Source: Phenylobacterium sp. (GTDB lineage Bacteria; Pseudomonadota; Alphaproteobacteria; Caulobacterales; Caulobacteraceae). From it: DNA of 42,338 nucleotides. Below the pieces are notes generated by a model that saw only the letters and a program-made list of their open reading frames with translations, had not been told where the DNA came from and did not search any database. Of the stretch, positions 16,314 through 24,231 are shown piece after piece. The stretch is taken from NCBI RefSeq assembly GCF_030646615.1, contig NZ_JAUSLG010000050.1, positions 1 through 42,338 on the forward strand, written 5' to 3'. Position 1 is the first letter of the stretch, and every line of letters starts with the position of its first letter. The translations under genes and the position numbers were made by a program.

Positions 16314-16934
16314 TTAGAACGGGAAGATGTTGCGCTGCCGGCTATAGGCCAGGTAGCCGACATTCGCCCCCAGCCGCAGGCCCGCCCCAGCGCGGATCGG
16401 CGCCAGGATGATGTCGTTGGCCCGCTGGTAATTCACCCCCATGCCGCCGATCAGATAGGCCGTGCCTTCCACCCCAGGGAAGCGTTGGAAGATGGCGTCG
16501 GGGTAGTGCAGGTTGTAGCAGAGGGTGAAGACGCGGCTGGCGTTGCCCCCGAAGTCCCAGCCCACGGACGGCCCCTGCCAGAAGACCTCCTGCGTCGGCC
16601 GGTTCTTCATGTAGAGCAGGCCGCGACCGTAGCGGGCGCCGATGGCGATGGCGGCTGAGCCTTCCTCACCGGCGATATAGCCCGTGGGACGGCCGTTTTC
16701 GGCGAAGATGCGCTCCACCGCGCCGCCGGCGGCCTCGGCGGTCACCCCCATGAAGTCCGACACGTCGCGGACGATCTCGTCGCGGGAATAGGTCTCGGCC
16801 TGGCCTGAGGCCGGATAGTTGGGATCGTGTTGCGGCGGCGGCAGGCCCTCAGTGGTCTGGGCTGTGGCGCAGGCTCCCAGGCCTGCCGTGCCGGCGGCCG
16901 CCAGGCCCGATACGATCAGCGTGCGACGGTCCAT
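16314..16934 (-). CDS. EipA-family (DUF1134) lipoprotein
   Basis: 206-residue envelope protein. The N-terminus MDRRTLIVSGLAAAGTAGLGACATAQ combines a basic twin-Arg start with a lipobox (LGAC), so it is probably a lipoprotein, perhaps Tat-exported. The mature part holds DUF1134 signatures: VFWQGPSVGWDFGGNASRVF, LCYNLHYPDAIFQRFPGVEGTAYLIGGMGVNY, and the C-terminal RLGANVGYLAYSRQ. EipA of Brucella and related alphaproteobacteria supports cell-envelope integrity. The molecular activity is not established. ATG 16934 has GGAG nine bases upstream; an upstream ATG at 17018 lacks one. It is adjacent to, and in the same orientation as, the PHP metallohydrolase gene. Confidence 0.85.
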   Translation of the reverse strand: MDRRTLIVSGLAAAGTAGLGACATAQTTEGLPPPQHDPNYPASGQAETYSRDEIVRDVSDFMGVTAEAAGGAVERIFAENGRPTGYIAGEEGSAAIAIGARYGRGLLYMKNRPTQEVFWQGPSVGWDFGGNASRVFTLCYNLHYPDAIFQRFPGVEGTAYLIGGMGVNYQRANDIILAPIRAGAGLRLGANVGYLAYSRQRNIFPF

Positions 16935-17045
16935 GCGAATATTCTCCAAAGGCGGTGGCGATCCTCCCGTCTCTCGAAGGCATGAATGGGGCAGCTTGGT
17001 TAAACCCCGATTAAGCATGTTCGGCTGGACGGCGCCCTGCCCAAC

Positions 17046-18563
17046 CTAGGGGGTGTCCCCCCAGTTCAGATAGATGGGATTGCCTATGGCCAGGAGGGCG
17101 CCGTGCTCGTTCCTCAGGTTGATGCGCAGCCAGCGCCGCCGACCATCGCTGCGGCGGGTGAAGGTCTGGACGATCGAGTCTCCAGCCTGGGCGGGCAGCA
17201 GCTCGCGGGCGCCGCCCGGCTCGATCACCTCAATCCGCGCCCCCGCGGCGCCGTCGACTGTGACACGGAATGAGACCAGCGCGCCGTCGGCGGGATCCAG
17301 GGCGCCGCCCATGGCCGCCGTGCGCCCGGCCGCCGTGGCCTCGAGCTCGAGCCGCTTCAGGCCGGGCAGGCCAAGATCGACGAAGGCCCGGCCGGCCCGG
17401 AGGCCCGCCATCAGGTCAGACTGCGAGAGACTGGCGGCGTGAATGACCGTGGCCGGCCGCCCAAGGGCGCCGGCCTCCCCCGCCGATCGGTCTGGATCGT
17501 GGCTGTCGCTTCCGCCGATGGCGGTCAGTCGGTGGCCTTGGTCCAGCAGGCCTTCCCAGAAGCCGACGCCGCTGAGCGGGCTCTCGGCGCGCCCCCCGAA
17601 CGCGGCCATGGCGCCGCCGTTGAGAACCTCGATGGCGTGGACCTTCGACCAGTCGGTCTGCGCCTGCCAGCCACACCCCATGCAGGCCTCGCCTGACGGC
17701 ATGCGTGGATGGTTGACCGAGATGGTCGCGCCCAGATCCGTGGCCCTGTCTAGCACCATGTCCAGGTCTGCCGCCCCCGGCGCACCGAGCCGGAACTCCA
17801 GCGGGGCGATCAGGCCAAGGAGATTGGCGTGCCCCTGGAAGGTGGGCAGCTCGCGGCCGGGGATCAGCAGGATGTCGTCGAAATAGGGCTGCAGCTCCCG
17901 CAGCGCCTGGGCGTGGGAGGCGGCGTTGTGTTCGGTGAGGGCGATGAAGTCGAGGCCCCGCTCGGCGGCGGTCTGGACGACACGAAAGAGCGGACAGGGG
18001 ACGGCCGCGCCACGCCGGCTGCGGCAGGTTCCGTCGCTGTGTCCTGAGTGGACGTGGAGATCGCCGCGCCACCAGGCCGGGCCTGGGGCCAGGGGCGCGT
18101 CCGACAGGCCCGCAAAGGGCGCATCCTCTGGGTCGAGCCAGATCTCGGCGACATATGTGGTCGTCACCCCGGGGCGGAGGTTTGGGACACCCATGACGAG
18201 GTTCCAGGTCCCGGCTGGGAGCGGGCCGGGGAGGTAGGCCGGCGTGGCGTCGGCCTCGGCGACGGTGAAACGATCCCGCGCCCCGCCGCTCCAGCCGCGG
18301 AACCGATGAGGATCACGCAGGCCAAGATCGATCGTCGTACGGTCGGCGGCCCCGTCATGCCGAAACACCACCGTCAGCCGCCCGGTCCCTGGCGGCACGG
18401 CGAAGGGCAGCTCCACATAGGTCTCATGGCGCTGGCGGTTGAGTTCCCCCTCAAGGCGAATGTCGGCGGGGCGCTCTGCGAAGGCCGGGGCAGGCGCGGT
18501 GGTCCACGCCACCGCCAGGGCCACGATCCACGCCCTGGCGCCTGAGATCAGCAATCGGCCCAT
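17046..18563 (-). CDS. Secreted CehA/McbA-family PHP-domain metallohydrolase
   Basis: 505-residue exported hydrolase. Residues 1-30 form a signal peptide (ending APAFA). An N-terminal beta-sandwich-like region (about 30-160) precedes a PHP metal-binding domain. The domain's motifs are DLHVHSGHSDGTC (HxH), FIALTEHNAASH, LIPGRELPTFQGHANLLG, ISVNHPRMPSGEACMG and GGSDSHDPDRSAG. A C-terminal beta-rich segment follows. CehA and McbA (carbaryl hydrolase, a desmethyl-type hydrolase) belong here; the native substrate of most members is unknown, with phosphoesters common. AGGGAGG precedes the ATG. Divergent from the EAL-like gene. The extra cysteines (CRSRRGAAVPC) in an insertion after the HxH motif could form a periplasmic disulfide. 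Confidence 0.85.
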   Translation of the reverse strand: MGRLLISGARAWIVALAVAWTTAPAPAFAERPADIRLEGELNRQRHETYVELPFAVPPGTGRLTVVFRHDGAADRTTIDLGLRDPHRFRGWSGGARDRFTVAEADATPAYLPGPLPAGTWNLVMGVPNLRPGVTTTYVAEIWLDPEDAPFAGLSDAPLAPGPAWWRGDLHVHSGHSDGTCRSRRGAAVPCPLFRVVQTAAERGLDFIALTEHNAASHAQALRELQPYFDDILLIPGRELPTFQGHANLLGLIAPLEFRLGAPGAADLDMVLDRATDLGATISVNHPRMPSGEACMGCGWQAQTDWSKVHAIEVLNGGAMAAFGGRAESPLSGVGFWEGLLDQGHRLTAIGGSDSHDPDRSAGEAGALGRPATVIHAASLSQSDLMAGLRAGRAFVDLGLPGLKRLELEATAAGRTAAMGGALDPADGALVSFRVTVDGAAGARIEVIEPGGARELLPAQAGDSIVQTFTRRSDGRRRWLRINLRNEHGALLAIGNPIYLNWGDTP

Positions 18564-18647
18564 GTCAGCCTCCCTGGGGTCTATCCTGGCGCTAACGGCC
18601 CCTTCACCCCGCCCTGCAAGGTTACGCGTCTTTGGAGGAGTGCGCCC

Positions 18648-19898
18648 GTGTCGGCCCTGGCTTGTCTGCGCGTTGTGGTTCGTTCCGAGCAGGCCAACCT
18701 GTCAGAAGCCATGTTCAGCGCGCTTGTCGCCAAGTTCACCAGCGCCTTTCTGGAAGTGCGCTGGTCGTGGCCGCGCAAGTTTTCGGCGTTGAATCCCTAC
18801 GCCTTTCTGCTCAGCGACCCGACGGCCTCCGAACTGGATACCGCCGAGCTCGGCCGGCTGTCGGCGGAACTTCATGCGCACCTGTTCGGCGTGACCGATG
18901 ATGAGAGCGCCAAGGTGATCGTCCTGCTGTTCGAGGGCGAAGACGCCGCCATGGCGAAGTTCGCCGAACTCAGCGACGGCGAGCTTGAACGGGCCATGGT
19001 CGAGCCGGCGGCGGCTCCGGAAGGCGGCCGGCTGAGCCGCATCGCCATCGACGGGACTCGCCTGCAGGTGCCGCCCCCCGAAGGCTCGAACCCTGCTGAA
19101 GCCGAAGACGAGGTCCGGCCCCGGCGCCGTCCTGCCCCGCCCCGCGATCGCGAGCCGAATGTGGAGGGCTTGCAGGGCATCTATTACGCCGCCCGCCAGA
19201 TCTTCGTCGGCGACGTGATCAGCAGCACGCCCGGAGAGTCTCGCACCCGCTACAGCCTGGTGGACGGCGAAGAGCATCTTCCCCCGGAAGCGGCGGCCTT
19301 CGACGCCGATTGCGTCATCGCCGCCATGGCCTTCCTGGCCGAGAGCCAGGCCGACACACCGCTCTACCTGCCGGTCTCGTTCTCGACCCTGCTGCGGCCG
19401 TCCACGCGGGCGGCCTATGCCGAGATCCTGTCGATCCTGCCGCATTCCGAACGACGACGGCTTTCCGCGGCCGTCTATGACGTGCCCCGCGCCCCCTCGT
19501 TCCAGGCGTTGAAGCAGCTGCACAGCGCTTTGGACGAGCATTTCAGCGCCATCGACCTACGCACCCGCGACCCCGCTTTCGAGATCGAGCAGCTCAACCC
19601 CGAGGCGGTGACCAGCGTCACCCTGGTCCTGCCTCAGGCCGAACCGGAGCGGCGGCTCATCGTGCTGCGGCGCTTCCTCAGCAAGATCGACGCCTATAAG
19701 CGTCGTCGGATCTGGCCAGCGCTGACCAATGTGCGGCACCAGCGGGAACTGGACCTCGCCCTGGAGGCGCGGCTGCCGTTCGTCACCGGCCCCGCGGTCT
19801 GCCGGCTGCAATCCAAGCCCATGGGCGGGCGGTCCTGGCCGGTCGATCAGTTGCCCGTGCCCTCCATGGCCGAGACCCTGCAGAAGGCCAGCGCTTGA
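18648..19898 (+). CDS. Protein with probable degenerate EAL domain
   Basis: 416-residue soluble protein with no signal peptide. Residues 1-115 are an unrecognised domain (CLRVVVRSEQANLSEAMFSALVAKF). A Pro/Arg-rich linker follows (RPRRRPAPPRDREPN, about 148-165). The C-terminal 240 residues have the length and rhythm of an EAL domain: LYLPVSFSTLLRPSTRAAY where EAL has its VNLSARQL segment, and ALEARLPFVTGPAVCRLQSKPM where EAL ends in the G-x-x-F/Y-x-RPM motif. The catalytic EAL, DDFGTG and metal residues are not seen, so it would be a non-catalytic c-di-GMP sensor or scaffold. This assignment is by eye. GTG 18648 has GGAGGAG well placed upstream. Confidence 0.55.
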   Translation: MSALACLRVVVRSEQANLSEAMFSALVAKFTSAFLEVRWSWPRKFSALNPYAFLLSDPTASELDTAELGRLSAELHAHLFGVTDDESAKVIVLLFEGEDAAMAKFAELSDGELERAMVEPAAAPEGGRLSRIAIDGTRLQVPPPEGSNPAEAEDEVRPRRRPAPPRDREPNVEGLQGIYYAARQIFVGDVISSTPGESRTRYSLVDGEEHLPPEAAAFDADCVIAAMAFLAESQADTPLYLPVSFSTLLRPSTRAAYAEILSILPHSERRRLSAAVYDVPRAPSFQALKQLHSALDEHFSAIDLRTRDPAFEIEQLNPEAVTSVTLVLPQAEPERRLIVLRRFLSKIDAYKRRRIWPALTNVRHQRELDLALEARLPFVTGPAVCRLQSKPMGGRSWPVDQLPVPSMAETLQKASA

Positions 19899-19914
19899 CG
19901 GCGCGCCCCAGGGT

Positions 19915-19928
19915 CTGACCCAGATCAA
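19915..19928. promoter_or_regulatory. Possible FixK/Fnr box upstream of usp
   Basis: CTGACCCAGATCAA resembles the TTGAT-N4-ATCAA consensus, with a perfect right half and three of five in the left half. A possible -10 TATCCT lies at 19954-19959, which would place the box centre near -44, the usual activator position. Universal stress genes are common members of low-oxygen regulons. Confidence 0.35.
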
Positions 19929-19991
19929 TGGCGAAGAGGATCGTCGGGCTCAGTATCCTGATGGCCGACAGCCAGACGCCAGGAGATGCCC

Positions 19992-20837
19992 ATGCCCGCC
20001 CCATCCAAAGCCTCACCGCCCGCCATCGGGAGCATCCTTGTCCATGTCGGTCCAGGCGAGGACTCGGCCAGTCGGCTACGCGTAAGCGTCGCCCTGGCCG
20101 AAGAACTGGACGCCCGGCTGATCGGCCTGGGCGCCGAGATGGTCGAGCCCCTGCTGGCCACCCCCTACAGCGGCGTGAACACCGCCGAATGGGTCACGGC
20201 CATGGCCCAGCAGGTGGAGACCGACCTGATTGCGGCCAGGACGAGCTTCGACCATCTCGCCGCCCGCGTGGAGCGCGAATGGCGCGAGGCGCGCGACATG
20301 CCCGCCCACGCCCTGGCCCTCGTCGCCCGGGCCTGTGACCTGATCGTCGTGTCGGCCCATCCGAGCACGAACTATTTCCATGCCGCCGACCCCGCCGAGG
20401 TGGTCATGCGCAGCGCTCGCCCGGTGCTGGTCATGCCTGACTCCGCCGAGCCTCTGAGCGGCAAGCGCATCGTCGTGGCCTGGAAGGACGCCCGGGAGGC
20501 TCGACGCGCCTTGGCCGACGCCCTGCCCTTCCTGCATCGGGCTGAGGAGGTGCTGGTCATGGGGGTGTGCGGCAAGGATCAGCAGGGCGCCGTCCAGGCG
20601 CAGGTGGATGACGTGACCGCCTATCTCGTTGGCCGCGGCGTGGCGGCTCGGGGACAGGTCAGCCTCGCCGCCGAGGCGGGCGTGGTCGGCGAACTGAACA
20701 AGGCCGCCGAGGCTCTGGGCGCCGATCTGATCGTCGCCGGCGCCTATGGCCAGAGCCGGCTGCGGGAATGGGTGTTCGGCGGGGTGACCCGTACGCTGCT
20801 GGACGAGCCCGGCCGCTATCTGCTGCTCAGCCACTGA
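19992..20837 (+). CDS. Universal stress protein (UspA family)
   Basis: 281-residue cytoplasmic protein made of two UspA-like halves. The first (GSILVHVGPGEDSASRLRVSVALAEEL, ending ACDLIVVSAHPS and RPVLVMPDS) is degenerate. The second (KRIVVAWKDAREARRALADALPFL) ends with LGADLIVAGAYGQSRLREWVFGGVTRTLL, the conserved nucleotide-binding G-x2-G-x9-G(S/T) region. AGGAG spacing selects ATG 19992 over ATG 19986, which is too close. A FixK/Fnr-like box lies upstream, suggesting induction when oxygen is low. It converges on the PhyH-type gene. Confidence 0.85.
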   Translation: MPAPSKASPPAIGSILVHVGPGEDSASRLRVSVALAEELDARLIGLGAEMVEPLLATPYSGVNTAEWVTAMAQQVETDLIAARTSFDHLAARVEREWREARDMPAHALALVARACDLIVVSAHPSTNYFHAADPAEVVMRSARPVLVMPDSAEPLSGKRIVVAWKDAREARRALADALPFLHRAEEVLVMGVCGKDQQGAVQAQVDDVTAYLVGRGVAARGQVSLAAEAGVVGELNKAAEALGADLIVAGAYGQSRLREWVFGGVTRTLLDEPGRYLLLSH

Positions 20838-20856
20838 AGAGACCCGAGCCCGGGCC

Positions 20857-21789
20857 TCAGACCTGATTGACGATATTGCCCTTCACGGCCGCGCGGCCGT
20901 CAGGGGCCAGGTCGGTGCGGGTCTGTGGCAGGGCGAGCGGGCCCGTCAGGCCGGCGTTCACCGTGTCCAGGCCGGCGGGACCATGCCCCCGGGCCAGGAG
21001 ATAGCGCAGGGATATCCGCTCGTGGTCGGCCGCGTCGGGCTGAGTGCCATGCAGGGTGCAGGCGTGCCAGATGGCGGCGAAGCCCGCCGGCCCGGTGAGC
21101 AGGCGCTGATGGACCGTCACCTCGCCCCCGCGGCCGTCGCGATAGGTCCAGGCCTCAGCGCCATCCCGCTGAAGATCGTGGGGAAACACCGTGCCCCCCA
21201 GGCGATGGCTGCCGGTCAGCAGGAACAGGGGCGCATCCTGCCGCCCCACCGGATGCAGATAGACATAGAGGGTCAGGAAGTCGGCCGGCCGGTCTCGGTA
21301 GTCGATCAGGTCCTGGTGGAAATCGATGCCGTAGAAATAGGTCACGTCCCGGTATTCCGGCCGCACATAGGCGCCGAGATTGTTCACCGGGTTGCCGAGG
21401 ATCCGTTGGCGCAGCCAGTCGGGCACGGAGGCCTGAGGCACGCCGCAGACCACCTTGCGATTGAGCAGTTCGTAGCCCTCCCCCAGCAGGGCCTGGAGGG
21501 CCGAGGCGATGTGGGGCGCCTGATCGACGAAGCCCAGCCGGTCTTCAAACCGCTCCAGCAGGTTACGCCCCGGACGGGGATTGACGCCCACATATTGCGG
21601 ATCGGCGTCGAACTCGGCCTCGGTGAGGAACAGCCGATGGTCGAAGGGGCGCGTGGCGCGGATGTCGGCCAGGAGGGCGGCCGCCGCGGCGGGATCCACC
21701 AAGTCCTCAAAGACGTGCGCGCCATCCCGCGCAAAATCGTCGATGGCGGGATGACTGGAAACCGGGGTTGAAGCGCGGACGGCGGGCAT
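20857..21789 (-). CDS. Phytanoyl-CoA dioxygenase (PhyH) family oxygenase
   Basis: 310-residue Fe(II)/2-oxoglutarate oxygenase. The iron triad is visible: HxD in GIDFHQDLIDYRD and a distal His in IWHACTLHGTQPDAADHERISLRY, where the following Arg would bind 2-oxoglutarate. YFYGIDFHQDL and LTLYVYLHPV are typical of PhyH proteins. Family members hydroxylate fatty acyl-CoAs and many small molecules; the substrate here is unknown. ATG 21789 has GGGAGG upstream. It starts 73 bases after the stop of the sulfatase-DUF4345 gene on the same strand with no clear terminator, so it may be the distal gene of that operon. Confidence 0.85.
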   Translation of the reverse strand: MPAVRASTPVSSHPAIDDFARDGAHVFEDLVDPAAAAALLADIRATRPFDHRLFLTEAEFDADPQYVGVNPRPGRNLLERFEDRLGFVDQAPHIASALQALLGEGYELLNRKVVCGVPQASVPDWLRQRILGNPVNNLGAYVRPEYRDVTYFYGIDFHQDLIDYRDRPADFLTLYVYLHPVGRQDAPLFLLTGSHRLGGTVFPHDLQRDGAEAWTYRDGRGGEVTVHQRLLTGPAGFAAIWHACTLHGTQPDAADHERISLRYLLARGHGPAGLDTVNAGLTGPLALPQTRTDLAPDGRAAVKGNIVNQV

Positions 21790-21862
21790 GGGGCCTCCCA
21801 GAATGCCCCGAAGTCTCACCCCCTGGCGCTGAAGATAGCGTTAACCATAGCTTGTGAGACGC

Positions 21863-24064
21863 TCACCGGGGCGTGAGAACGCGCCAGCCCGCGGCCAGGA
21901 TGAGGATGAGCGCCGCCTCCAGCACCATGGGCGGAAGCGACATGAGGTCCCAACCGCCCGCCAGCAGGCTGACGACCCGCCCCATCAGGGCCAGGCTCAG
22001 CAGCGCCTGGGCTGGCGCCAGCCAAGACCGCTTGTCCCGCACCGCCGCCGCCAGGACGAACAGCCCGCCGCCGGCGAAGAATGCGCCCATGTCGGCGCGC
22101 AGGGTGGCCAGGCCAAGCGGGCTCTGGGCGGCGAGGCCCAGGGTGGCGGCCATGGACTCCGGGCGCGTCCAGATGCGCAGGGCGATGGCCACGAAGAGCA
22201 GGCCCACCGCGCCCAACAGGCCCCGCATCGCCAACCGGCCCAGGCGCGCCGCCCGCTCCGGCTGGCGGCGGCCATAGTGACGCGCGCCAAGGACGACGGC
22301 GGCGATGACGGCAATGACCAGGCCGAGGCCCGCCAGCAGCGGGATGCGGAAGTCCGCGAGGATATGGAGCCCCAGATTCGCCGCGACCTGCCGGTCGGCG
22401 GAAAAACCTTCCGGAATCTCGGCCGCGCCGACAGCCTCGGCATAGGCCTGATAATCGGCCAGCATCTCGGCGACCCTGGCGGGCTGTTCAGCGGCCAGGT
22501 CCCGGGTCTCGCCGGGATCACGGACGATGTCATAGAGCCGCCAGGCCGGATCGCCCCAGGCGCCGGCGTTGCGGGTGAGTTTGTAGTCGCCCTTGAACAG
22601 GGCCGCCTCGCCGGCCGCCTCCAGTCCCACCGGGTCCTGCGGCCCATAGACGGCGCTGGCCTGCCCGCGAAGAACCGGACCCAGGGTGCGACCCTGCATG
22701 GGGGGGCCGCTACCGGGGACTCCGGCCAGATCCAGCACGGTGGGCGCGATGTCGGAAATCAAGGTGAAGGCCCGCTCGGTCTGGCCCTGTGGCAGGCCGG
22801 GACCGGCCAGGATCAGCGGCACGCGCAAGCCGCCCTCGCCGGCATAGAACTTGTAGAGGGCGCCGGGCGCCGCCGCCGCGCTGGCCCAGCCGGGACCGAT
22901 CGCAGCGTAGGTTCCCGGCCCGCCGAGGGTCTCGACCTCCTGGCTATAGCCCTGGCGCCGCATCCAGGCCCGAAACAGGGGATGGGCGGTCGGGTCGCCG
23001 GCCTCTGGACCATTGTCAGACAGCACCACGAACAGGGTGTTGTCGTACTGGCCGCGGGCCTTGAGGTGCGCCACCAGGCGGCCGAGGTGGTGATCCATGG
23101 CCTCGAGCATGGCGGCGTTCACCGCCATGCTACGGGCGGCCAGGGCCTGTTCGTCAGCCGTCAGAGCATTCCAGTCGGCGACGCTGCCGGGCGCTGGCCC
23201 CATGGGGGTGTCGGCGGCGATCAGGCCTGAGCGGATCGCCCCTTCTCGACGCCGGGCGCGTTGCGCGGCCCAGCCGTCCAGATAGGTCGCCTCGTACTTG
23301 CGGACGAAGGTCTCCGGCGCCTGGACCGGAATATGGATGGCGAGGAACGGCAGGTAGGCGAAGAAAGGGCGGGCCGCCTCTCCCCCTGGCGCCCCGTCGA
23401 TATAGGCGATCATCCGGTCGACCAGGAAGGCGGAGGAATAGAAGTCCTTGGGCAGAGTCGCCGGCTGGCCGTCCTCGAACCAGGGCGCCCGCTCATAGAG
23501 GGGGAAGTAGGATCGCTGGTCCCAGTTGTCGGCGCCTGTGGCGTCCATGGCGAAGGATCGGTCGAACCCATGGGAGTCGGGCAGGTCGCCGGGTCCATGG
23601 CCCAGGTGCCACTTGCCGGCCATGTAGGTCCGGTAGCCGCCGCGCTTCAGCCGGGTGGCGAGGGTCTCCACGCCCGGCGCCAGACGCCCCTGATAGGCAG
23701 GAAGGTCCCGGTGCGCCCGGGGCGTCGATTCCGGCAGGTTGGCGACGCCGGCGTTGTGGCTGTCCACCCCGGTCATGAGCATGGCCCGCGAGGGCGCGCA
23801 CATGGGGGTGGCGTGGAAGTTGGAAAAGCGCACGCCGCGGGCGGCCAGGGCGTCGATGGTCGGGGTGGCGATCTCGCTCCCATAGGCGCCGAAGTCGGTA
23901 TAGCCGGCGTCGTCCACCAGGATCAGGACGATATTGGGCGGCCCGGCCGCAGGCTGCGCCAGGGCCAGGCTGGCGGCCAGGACGGCGAAGACGACCCCGA
24001 GCCCGCAGGCGCCGGACGCTCGACGGGTCCGGGCTATTCCTGTCCAGATCGCGCGGATCGACAT
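21863..24064 (-). CDS. Exported sulfatase fused to a DUF4345-like membrane domain
   Basis: 733-residue Cys-type sulfatase. Residues 1-36 form a signal peptide (GLGVVFAVLAASLALAQ). The sulfatase domain starts PPNIVLILVDDAGYTDFG (metal Asp pair). The formylglycine site is CAPSRAMLMTG (C-x-P-S-R). GKWHLGHGPGDLPDSHGF, VVLSDNGPEAGDP and the C-terminal subdomain (WRLYDIVRDPGETRDLA) complete it. After about residue 570 there are about five hydrophobic helices, including TLRADMGAFFAGGGLFVLAA and MGRVVSLLAGGWDL, which match the DUF4345 pattern. This tethers the enzyme to a membrane, an uncommon fusion. ATG 24064 has GGAGG five bases upstream. A promoter and operator lie at 24085-24135. Divergent from the second sulfatase. 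Confidence 0.9.
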   Translation of the reverse strand: MSIRAIWTGIARTRRASGACGLGVVFAVLAASLALAQPAAGPPNIVLILVDDAGYTDFGAYGSEIATPTIDALAARGVRFSNFHATPMCAPSRAMLMTGVDSHNAGVANLPESTPRAHRDLPAYQGRLAPGVETLATRLKRGGYRTYMAGKWHLGHGPGDLPDSHGFDRSFAMDATGADNWDQRSYFPLYERAPWFEDGQPATLPKDFYSSAFLVDRMIAYIDGAPGGEAARPFFAYLPFLAIHIPVQAPETFVRKYEATYLDGWAAQRARRREGAIRSGLIAADTPMGPAPGSVADWNALTADEQALAARSMAVNAAMLEAMDHHLGRLVAHLKARGQYDNTLFVVLSDNGPEAGDPTAHPLFRAWMRRQGYSQEVETLGGPGTYAAIGPGWASAAAAPGALYKFYAGEGGLRVPLILAGPGLPQGQTERAFTLISDIAPTVLDLAGVPGSGPPMQGRTLGPVLRGQASAVYGPQDPVGLEAAGEAALFKGDYKLTRNAGAWGDPAWRLYDIVRDPGETRDLAAEQPARVAEMLADYQAYAEAVGAAEIPEGFSADRQVAANLGLHILADFRIPLLAGLGLVIAVIAAVVLGARHYGRRQPERAARLGRLAMRGLLGAVGLLFVAIALRIWTRPESMAATLGLAAQSPLGLATLRADMGAFFAGGGLFVLAAAVRDKRSWLAPAQALLSLALMGRVVSLLAGGWDLMSLPPMVLEAALILILAAGWRVLTPR

Positions 24065-24089
24065 CGAAGCCTCCACCTGACGCTTATTG

Positions 24090-24106
24090 TTGCATGTTAA
24101 GTGCCA
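24090..24106. promoter_or_regulatory. Locus operator site 1 (sulfatase-DUF4345 promoter)
   Basis: TTGCA-TGTTAAG-TGCCA fits the TGGCA-N7-TGCCA pattern shared by four sites in this locus. On the minus strand a promoter reads TGGACG (24130-24135), 18 bases, TATTAT (24106-24111). The operator covers the region just after the -10, so bound protein would block initiation. Confidence 0.6.
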
Positions 24107-24186
24107 TAATAGGCCGCGGCGAGGACTGTCGTCCAGGGGTGATCCCCCGGATGCGCTCGGGGAAAGCCCTTGAGCCCCGCACACAT

Positions 24187-24203
24187 TGGCGTGTATCGTG
24201 CCA
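24187..24203. promoter_or_regulatory. Locus operator site 2 (second sulfatase promoter)
   Basis: TGGCG-TGTATCG-TGCCA, with flanks making a longer ATTGGC/GCCAAT repeat (24185-24205). A perfect TATAAT -10 follows at 24205-24210; the -35 is weak. Over 21 bases it matches site 3 at 17 positions. Placement immediately upstream of the -10 suits a repressor. Confidence 0.65.
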
Positions 24204-24231
24204 ATATAATGACAGCCTGGGGAGGGCGACA

